From: Neoasaia chiangmaiensis
Lineage (GTDB): Bacteria > Pseudomonadota > Alphaproteobacteria > Acetobacterales > Acetobacteraceae
NCBI RefSeq assembly: GCF_002005465.1
Contig: NZ_CP014691.1
Location: forward strand, 1,550,001-1,614,000
Length of the DNA stretch: 64,000 nucleotides
Direction: 5' to 3'
The notes beneath the pieces were generated by a model, which was not told the DNA's origin, searched no databases, and saw only the letters and a program-made list of their open reading frames with translations. Below, piece by piece: positions 58,585 through 64,000 of the stretch (position 1 is its first letter; the number at the start of each line of letters is the position of its first letter). The position numbers were made by a program, and so were the translations under genes.

Positions 58585-58731
58585 AATCACCGACCGCCAG
58601 CTTCCCCCGGAACGCGGATTTTTTTATCTGCGGCCCCGAGGGCTTCGAGCGCGACATAATAGCCGGCTGCGTGAGGCCGGCATTGCGCCCGAACGCCTCC
58701 ACCACGAGATCTTCGCACCCATCTCGCGGTG
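58585..58731 (+). pseudogene. Remnant of a ferredoxin/flavohemoprotein-reductase-like gene
   Basis: Three short stretches in different frames read like the C-terminal end of a ferredoxin-NADP-reductase-type domain: ITDRQLPPERG (about 58585-58619), ADFFICGPEGFERDIIAG (58614-58667, with the CGP-GF NAD-site motif) and LREAGIAPERLHHEIFAP (58667-58720, the usual HxEIF ending). Two frameshifts separate them, one at a single missing base near 58666. Nothing of the N-terminal domains is visible upstream, where SulP ends. It appears to be a decayed gene tail. Confidence 0.65.
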
Positions 58732-58742
58732 TCAAAGCCCTG

Positions 58743-59168
58743 TCAGGGCGTCATTTGCGGCCAGCCCGTCGCCGGACGATCGAAATGACTCATCAGGTCA
58801 TGGTCCGGCGTATTCGTCAGGTCCTTGCTCTCGGACTTGATGAGCTTCTTCGCCACCGCCTTGGAGAGATGTTCGCGAATATCGTGCAGGACATGCGGCG
58901 GTGCCGAAAGGACCAACCCTTCCAGCGCGCTGTCCTGCTGAAGCGCCTGATTGATCTCCTGCGCGATCTCGCGCGCGAAACGTTCCTTTACCTGAGCGTG
59001 CGGATCGGTGCGCGGCTGCTTGATGGAACCGACCTCGCCGATCGCATCCGTCTCACCGCTATGGGCGCCGAACCGCTGGAACGTGCGAAGCTGCTGCCCG
59101 TCGAAACGCAGGAAGCGCGCCTTCTCGCCATCGCATACTGCATAAAGAACGGGGTCTTGGGTGGCCAT
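58743..59168 (-). CDS. Host-attachment / eRF1-like family protein
   Basis: A 141-residue cytoplasmic protein of the family annotated as required for attachment to host cells (pfam Host_attach), which has an eRF1-domain-like fold. Seen: VLYAVCDGEKARFLRFDGQQL, the conserved FAREIAQEINQALQQD, LVLSAPPHVLHDIREHLS and KLIKSESKDLTNTPDHDL. The ATG at 59168 has GGAAGA 8 bases upstream; an ATG at 59183 is possible. Biochemical role is unknown. Confidence 0.78.
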   Translation of the reverse strand: MATQDPVLYAVCDGEKARFLRFDGQQLRTFQRFGAHSGETDAIGEVGSIKQPRTDPHAQVKERFAREIAQEINQALQQDSALEGLVLSAPPHVLHDIREHLSKAVAKKLIKSESKDLTNTPDHDLMSHFDRPATGWPQMTP

Positions 59169-59267
59169 GATCTGATCTTCCATTTCCTGTTGTCAGGCCA
59201 GGATTTAACGATCACGCCACCCCACGGTTGCCTCCCGTCGCGCGACTTCCCGCGCCAGGGCCACTCG

Positions 59268-60110
59268 TCATGCCAGTGCCAGCGCCTCATGCAGCAGGGA
59301 CCATGTCGCACGATCGGGCGCATAAAGCAGGCCCTGCCCCGGCTGACCCGGATCATAGGGCTGCCCGTCGAACCGCGCACCATAGGCTCCGGCCTCATGC
59401 AGCATGAGCCAGCCGGGCAGATGATCCCATGGCAGACTACGCGTATAGAGCAGGAAATGCCCGCGCCCTTCCGCCGTCAGAAGATATTCATGCGCGGCGC
59501 AGCGAAAATCCCAGAGCGCCGCAACGCTCCGCAAGGTGCGATCCGCCTGTTGCGTGTCGCGTGTCGGCAGATTGCGCCACGCCGCCTTGCCGGTCAGGGC
59601 GGATAATGGCGCGGCGGCCGCCATGCGCAGATCGCGCAGTTTCTCGCCCGCCCGGTCGATCCAGGCCCCCTCGCCTCGCAAGGCGACGCCCGCTTCCATG
59701 CTGAGCGGATCGAGAATGACGCTGGCCAGCGGCACGCCATAGGACGCCACGGCAATCATCACCCCGAACAGCGGCACACCCGCCGCGTAGTTGGCGGTGC
59801 CGTCGATCGGATCGATGGTGATCGACAGCGGCGCATCCGTCAGCGCCTTTCGCAGGTCGGCGCGACGGGCGCAGGCCTCCTCACCGACTATCAGCGCATC
59901 CGGCCACATCTCCAGCAGCCGCGCGGTGATATGCTGTTCCGCGCGCTCATCGGCGATCGTCACAAGATCCAGCGCGCTGGCCTTGCTCTGAACATCGCCC
60001 GGCCCCAGCCGGCGGAAATGCGGCATGACGACCTCGCGCGCGGCCTCCCGCGCGATCGATACGATCCGCGCCAGCTCGGCACGCGTGACGTGCCCGATCA
60101 AATTGGCCAT
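59268..60110 (-). CDS. Inositol monophosphatase-family phosphatase
   Basis: A 280-residue metal-dependent phosphatase (IMPase/SuhB/HisN superfamily). Metal sites: IVGEEA, the core DPIDGTANYAAGVPLFGVMIA, and a C-terminal region WDHLPGWLMLHEAGA matching the WDxAAG motif with changes (WDHLPG). GGGAGG lies just before the ATG. It could act on inositol phosphate, histidinol phosphate or PAP; the sequence does not decide. Confidence 0.87.
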   Translation of the reverse strand: MANLIGHVTRAELARIVSIAREAAREVVMPHFRRLGPGDVQSKASALDLVTIADERAEQHITARLLEMWPDALIVGEEACARRADLRKALTDAPLSITIDPIDGTANYAAGVPLFGVMIAVASYGVPLASVILDPLSMEAGVALRGEGAWIDRAGEKLRDLRMAAAAPLSALTGKAAWRNLPTRDTQQADRTLRSVAALWDFRCAAHEYLLTAEGRGHFLLYTRSLPWDHLPGWLMLHEAGAYGARFDGQPYDPGQPGQGLLYAPDRATWSLLHEALALA

Positions 60111-60213
60111 GACGACGCCTCCCTTGACGATCCGCCGAAACCGCCCATGATCGTGCCGGGCGTCACGCCTGTCCAGTGCGCGCGACGCCGATCACGGATT
60201 TATGCGGATCGCC

Positions 60214-61269
60214 TCACGCGGCATCCGGCAGCGTCGCCATGTCGATCACGAAGCGGTATTTGACGTCGGATTTCAGCATCCGCTCGTAGGCCTCGTTGAT
60301 CTCATCCATCCGGATCATCTCGACATCGCAGGTGATACCGTGCTCGCCGCAGAAATCCAGCATCTCCTGCGTCTCGCCGATGCCGCCGATCAGCGAACCC
60401 GCAAAGCTGCGACGCTTCATCAACAGCCCGAACACCGAGACCGGCAGCGGGTCTTCCGGGGCACCCACCTGCACCAGCGTGCCATCCAGCTTCAGGCAGG
60501 CCAGATAGGCGTTGATGTCATGATTGGCCGATACCGCATCGAGGATGAAATCGAAGCTGTTGGCCTCCGCCGCCATCGCCGCGGAATCCCTGGAAATCAC
60601 CACCCGATGCGCGCCCAGACGCTTGCCGTCCGCCACCTTGCTTTCGGACGTGGTGAACAGCGTGACCTCCGCGCCGAGCGCCACGGCGAACTTCACGCCC
60701 ATATGGCCCAGACCGCCAAGACCCACGATCCCGACCTTCTGGCCCGGTCCGACCTTCCAGCGACGCAGCGGCGACCACGTGGTGATCCCGGCGCAGAGCA
60801 GGGGTGCCGCCGCCGCGAAATCGATGCTGTCCGGCACCCGCAGGACGAAATCCTGATCCACGACGATCTGACGCGAATATCCGCCGAACGTATGGCCTTT
60901 GCCGTCGGCCTCGGGGCTGTTGTACGTGAAGCGCGCGCCCGGCTCGCAATACTGCTCCAGCCCCGCCTTGCAGGAGGGACACTCGCGACAGGAATCGACC
61001 ATGCAGCCAACGCCAACGCGATCGCCGACGCTGTATTTCGTGACCTCGGTCCCGACCGCGCGAACGATGCCGACGATCTCATGCCCCGGCACGCATGGAA
61101 AAACCGTGTTGCGCCACTCGTTGCGCGCCTGATGCAGGTCGGAATGGCAGACGCCGCAGTAATGGATGTCGATCTGAACGTCCGTGGGGCCGGGATCGCG
61201 ACGTTCGAACGTGAAAGGTGCCAGCCGCGCATCGGCCGCGGTGGCAGCGTAACCTGTGCATGTGAACAT
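60214..61269 (-). CDS. NAD(P)-dependent zinc alcohol dehydrogenase (YahK/CAD type)
   Basis: A medium-chain alcohol/aldehyde dehydrogenase of the cinnamyl-alcohol type (351 residues from the ATG at 61269; an ATG four codons earlier is possible). Catalytic zinc: YCGVCHSDLHQARNEW and PGHEIVGIV; structural zinc: CRECPSCKAGLEQYC; cofactor loop GIVGLGGLGHMGVKFA. Such enzymes typically reduce a broad range of aldehydes with NADPH. Transcribed alone, downstream of hflX. Confidence 0.92.
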   Translation of the reverse strand: MFTCTGYAATAADARLAPFTFERRDPGPTDVQIDIHYCGVCHSDLHQARNEWRNTVFPCVPGHEIVGIVRAVGTEVTKYSVGDRVGVGCMVDSCRECPSCKAGLEQYCEPGARFTYNSPEADGKGHTFGGYSRQIVVDQDFVLRVPDSIDFAAAAPLLCAGITTWSPLRRWKVGPGQKVGIVGLGGLGHMGVKFAVALGAEVTLFTTSESKVADGKRLGAHRVVISRDSAAMAAEANSFDFILDAVSANHDINAYLACLKLDGTLVQVGAPEDPLPVSVFGLLMKRRSFAGSLIGGIGETQEMLDFCGEHGITCDVEMIRMDEINEAYERMLKSDVKYRFVIDMATLPDAA

Positions 61270-61376
61270 GACGTCGTCCATCCGGATTATGTTCGAGAAT
61301 CCCCGAATGATACGACGGTTCCAGAGCGGATAAAATCACACCGTGCCGATGGCGAAACGTCCCCGGCATCCGAACA

Positions 61377-62681
61377 TTACTCGGCGGGCAGGAGATATCC
61401 CGGATGCAACTGCGCGAAACGTGCCTGATCTTGCTCGAAAAGCCGCACCTCGACCGTGATGTCGGTATCCCGATCCAGCCGCTCCAGCACCTCCCCATGA
61501 GCATAAAGCCAGGCCAGCGCCGCACCATCGGCAATGTTGATCCGCGCCCGCGCCAGCCGCATGGCGGCCGTCATCTTCGCATCCAGCGCCGAGAACAGGT
61601 TCGGAATACCCTCCCCCGTAATCGCCGAGATGGCCACCGTCCCCGTACCGCGCGGCACGGCTTCAATGCCGCCCACCAGATCGGCCTTGTTCAGCACCTC
61701 GATGCAACGATCCGGCCAGTGCTCGTCCAGCATGCCGTCCCGCGCCATGCTGGACAACACGCCGATCACGTCCGCCCGCTGCGCCGCACTGTCCGGATGC
61801 GCGATATCGCGCACATGCAGGATGATGTCCGCCTCCGCGACCTCCTCCAGCGTGGCGCGGAAAGCGGCGATCAGTTCCGTCGGCAGGTCGCTGATGAAAC
61901 CCACGGTATCGGACAGGATGATCTGCCGCCCCGACGGCAACTGGAGACCGCGCATCGTCGGGTCCAGCGTCGCGAACAGCTGGTCCTGCGCGTGAACGGA
62001 GGCCCCCGTCAGCGCATTGAACAGCGTCGATTTCCCGGCATTGGTGTAGCCCACCAGCGCAACGACGGGGAAAGGCACCTTCTTGCGGGCCGAGCGATGC
62101 AGCCCGCGCGTGCGCCGCACCTGCTCCAGCTCCTTGCGCAGCTTCACCAGCCGCTCGTCCAGCATGCGCCGATCGGCCTCCATCTGCGTCTCGCCCGGTC
62201 CGCCGAGGAAGCCGAAACCGCCACGCTGGCGCTCCAGATGGGTCCAGAGCCGCACGAGACGCGAACGCTGATATTCCAGATGGGCAAGCTCGACCTGCAA
62301 AACACCCTCACGCGTCGCCGCGCGCGCGCCGAAGATATCGAGGATGAGCCCGGTCCGGTCGAGCACCTTGCAATTCAGCGCCCGCTCCAGATTACGCTGC
62401 TGCCCGGGCGAGAGCTTGGAATCGACGATCATGACCGTCACGTCGTCCTGCCGCACCATCTCGGCCAGCTGCTCGACCTGGCCGCTGCCGAACAGCGTGG
62501 CGGGGCGCCGCGCACGCAAGGCAAGGATCGCCTGCCGCACCACAACGAGCCCGATGGAAGCGGTCAGTCCCACCGCCTCTTCCAGCCGCGCTTCGGCCGC
62601 ACGGAACTCGTCATGCGGCGTCGGCCGCTCCCAGGGTAGTATCACGGCTGCGCGTGTGGCAGGCGGCGTGGTGCTCGTCAT
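61377..62681 (-). CDS. hflX: Ribosome-associated GTPase HflX
   Basis: Splits stalled ribosomes, especially under heat stress (434 residues). HflX domain GSGQVEQLAE, VDSKLSPGQQRNLERAL; coiled helix FGFLGGPGETQMEADRR; G domain with GYTNAGKSTLFNALTG (G1), DTVGFISDLP (G3) and NKAD (G4). I chose ATG 62681 over TTG 62687. Starts 28 bp after hfq in the conserved ntrX-hfq-hflX order. Confidence 0.96.
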   Translation of the reverse strand: MTSTTPPATRAAVILPWERPTPHDEFRAAEARLEEAVGLTASIGLVVVRQAILALRARRPATLFGSGQVEQLAEMVRQDDVTVMIVDSKLSPGQQRNLERALNCKVLDRTGLILDIFGARAATREGVLQVELAHLEYQRSRLVRLWTHLERQRGGFGFLGGPGETQMEADRRMLDERLVKLRKELEQVRRTRGLHRSARKKVPFPVVALVGYTNAGKSTLFNALTGASVHAQDQLFATLDPTMRGLQLPSGRQIILSDTVGFISDLPTELIAAFRATLEEVAEADIILHVRDIAHPDSAAQRADVIGVLSSMARDGMLDEHWPDRCIEVLNKADLVGGIEAVPRGTGTVAISAITGEGIPNLFSALDAKMTAAMRLARARINIADGAALAWLYAHGEVLERLDRDTDITVEVRLFEQDQARFAQLHPGYLLPAE

Positions 62682-62708
62682 GGCCAAGGTCGAGGCAATC
62701 CTTTCGCG

Positions 62709-63038
62709 TTATTTCATACCGAGTTGCGCCAGCTTCGCGTCCGCCGCCGCCTCGTCGCCATTTTCAAACAGGGTGACAGGCGAAACGGGCATGATCGTGC
62801 TGACGGCATGCTTGTAGACGAGCTGCGTATGCCCGTCCCGCCGCAGAATGATCACTTCCGCGTCGAACCAGGGAACGATGCCCTGAAGCTTGACGCCGTT
62901 GACGAGAAAGATCGTCACCGGCGCGCGGGCACGCTGGATGTGGTTGAGAAAAACATCCTGCACCGGCTCGCCCGGCGGCTGTTCATGCGGTGTGGCGGAG
63001 CAGGATTTGTTCTGGTTTTCCGGGCTGTCTTTGACCAC
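62709..63038 (-). CDS. hfq: RNA chaperone Hfq
   Basis: Hexameric Sm-like protein that pairs small RNAs with mRNAs (109 residues). The Sm1 part is [28 protein letters not shown] and Sm2 has [12 protein letters not shown] (usual YKHAISTI). The N-terminal extension of about 25 residues before VQDVFLN is longer than in most Hfq. The start is set at GTG 63038 because GAGGAC lies just upstream; a TTG at 63050 is an alternative. Confidence 0.95.
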   Translation of the reverse strand: MVKDSPENQNKSCSATPHEQPPGEPVQDVFLNHIQRARAPVTIFLVNGVKLQGIVPWFDAEVIILRRDGHTQLVYKHAVSTIMPVSPVTLFENGDEAAADAKLAQLGMK

Positions 63039-63149
63039 GTCGGTCCTCAATCAAAAAGCGGCTGCCGATCCGACGACAGAGAATGAGGCCACAACGCATC
63101 ACATCGGAAGAAAGCTGCAAAAGCCGGCTTAAGGGAATAGATCAGCGCC

Positions 63150-64000
63150 TCATCCACCGACCGTATTACGTTCTTCCTGCGTCACGCCCAACTGCTTGAG
63201 CTTGCGATGCAGCGCACTGCGCTCCATGCCGACGAAATTCGCCGTGCGGCTGATATTGCCGCCGAACCGCAACAACTGCACCTGCAGATATTGCGTCTCG
63301 AACAGATCCCGCGCCTCCCGCAGCGGCAGGCCCATCACGTCCGCGCCCGCATCGAGCCGCGCCATGGAAGGCGCACCCTGGCTCAGGCTCGGCGGCAGCA
63401 TGTCCGCACGGATCGGATCGTTGCCGCTGCCGGGCATCATGATGAGCAGGCGTTCCATCAGGTTGCGCAATTCACGCGCATTGCCCGGCCATTCATAGGA
63501 CTGCAACGCCGCCAGCGCATCGACCGAAAGCTCGCGAACCGACAGCCCCGCGTTCTCGGCATAACGCTGGAGAAAATGCTGCGCCAGACCGGGAATATCC
63601 TCGCGCCGCTCCCGCAGGCTCGGAATACGCAACGGCACGACCGACAGGCGGTAGAAGAGATCCTCGCGAAAGCGCCCCTGCTGGATTTCGGCCTGGAGAT
63701 CGCGATTGGTGGTGGCGATCACGCGCACATCCACCTTTACCCGCGTCGCCCCACCAATGCGCTCGAACGTCTGGTCCTGCAGGGCGCGCACGATCTTGCC
63801 CTGCGTCTCCATCGGCATGTCCGCGACTTCGTCGAGCAGCAGCGTGCCACGATGCGCACGCTCCAGAACGCCCGTGCGGCGCATGGTGCCGTCAGGCTGC
63901 CCTTCCAGACCGAACAGTTCCTCCTCGAAGCGGCTCGGTGCCAGCGTGGCACAGTTCAGCGCCACGAAAGGCCCATTCGCCCGCTTGGAACGCGCATGAA
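63150..64000 (-). CDS. ntrX: NtrX-type response regulator, C-terminal part (5' end outside window)
   Basis: C-terminal part of a nitrogen/redox response regulator of the NtrY-NtrX pair; the frame is open to the window edge, so the receiver lies beyond 64000. The AAA+ domain shows SKRANGPFVALNCATLAP, GTLLLDEVADMP (Walker B), ATTNRDL and FREDLFYRLSVVPLRIPSLRER, ending in a Fis-type helix-turn-helix NISRTANFVGMERSALHRKLK. Where NtrC has GAFTGA, this protein reads GQPDGTMRR, so the sigma-54 contact loop is missing, as in NtrX. The hfq-hflX neighbourhood supports this. Confidence 0.92.
   Translation of the reverse strand, partial: HARSKRANGPFVALNCATLAPSRFEEELFGLEGQPDGTMRRTGVLERAHRGTLLLDEVADMPMETQGKIVRALQDQTFERIGGATRVKVDVRVIATTNRDLQAEIQQGRFREDLFYRLSVVPLRIPSLRERREDIPGLAQHFLQRYAENAGLSVRELSVDALAALQSYEWPGNARELRNLMERLLIMMPGSGNDPIRADMLPPSLSQGAPSMARLDAGADVMGLPLREARDLFETQYLQVQLLRFGGNISRTANFVGMERSALHRKLKQLGVTQEERNTVGG

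Noticed and set aside
57507-59606. A 699-codon open frame on the + strand
   Set aside because: It is a shifted-frame shadow of SulP and antisense to downstream genes. Only the short piece at 58614-58667 within it has real similarity and is reported as a pseudogene remnant.
61404-62639. A 411-codon + strand frame opposite hflX
   Set aside because: Antisense shadow of a clear GTPase gene.

Overview
The window is a GC-rich, gene-dense bacterial chromosome segment that reads as an acetic acid bacterium (Alphaproteobacteria, Acetobacteraceae). The evidence is an exact-looking 26-residue acetic-acid-bacterial type PqqA peptide, the alphaproteobacterial ntrX-hfq-hflX order at the right edge, a ChvI/ChvG two-component pair next to HprK, RapZ, EIIA, HPr and EI, and many sugar, polyol and sugar-acid genes. 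No phage, insertion sequence or CRISPR array was seen. I assign no genus.

Left part (1-12.8 kb): the end of an MFS sugar porter and a DXD glycosyltransferase lie on the + strand. A long minus-strand block follows: an acetyltransferase, dapB, metK, trmB, ETF:quinone oxidoreductase, etfB and etfA, with the grpE, dnaK, dnaJ chaperone group upstream of it. A CTTGAAA-type promoter precedes dnaK. The metK leader could fold as a pseudoknot.

Nitrogen/carbon-signalling PTS block (13-21.4 kb): chvI, chvG, hprK, rapZ, an EIIA of the mannose type, ptsH and ptsI run on the + strand with tight overlaps. No sugar-specific permease is present, so this is probably a regulatory PTS. Two opposite-strand genes (UrcA-like and RidA-like) sit between chvG and hprK, and the RidA and HprK start codons overlap in one CATG.

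Transport and sugar block (21.4-44 kb): an rRNA methyltransferase, MgtC-like protein, divergent dicarboxylate symporter, TonB-dependent receptor behind an A/T-rich leader, MFS transporter with SMP-30 lactonase, HAD phosphatase, mannitol-type dehydrogenase, a three-gene RND efflux operon, an AI-2E family exporter, a stand-alone pqqA followed by a secreted STN-domain mini-protein, an FMN alpha-hydroxyacid dehydrogenase, and speD/speE separated by a strong terminator.

Glycine and light block (44-52 kb): a tandem glycine riboswitch precedes gcvT, gcvH and single-chain gcvP. Immediately downstream is a hybrid histidine kinase whose sensor is a LOV (flavin blue-light) domain with the photoactive cysteine. 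An HExxH membrane protein follows.

Right part (52-64 kb): a TonB-type energy transducer, AlkA-type glycosylase, two zinc alcohol dehydrogenases, tRNA-His, an SDR, a SulP transporter, a frameshifted remnant of a ferredoxin-reductase-like gene, a host-attachment/eRF1-like protein, an IMPase-family phosphatase, then hflX, hfq and the truncated ntrX.

Most promising leads: the LOV kinase next to the glycine cleavage operon, the detached pqqA-STN pair, and the candidate metK-leader pseudoknot. All calls are from reading the sequence and remembered family motifs; no search was run.
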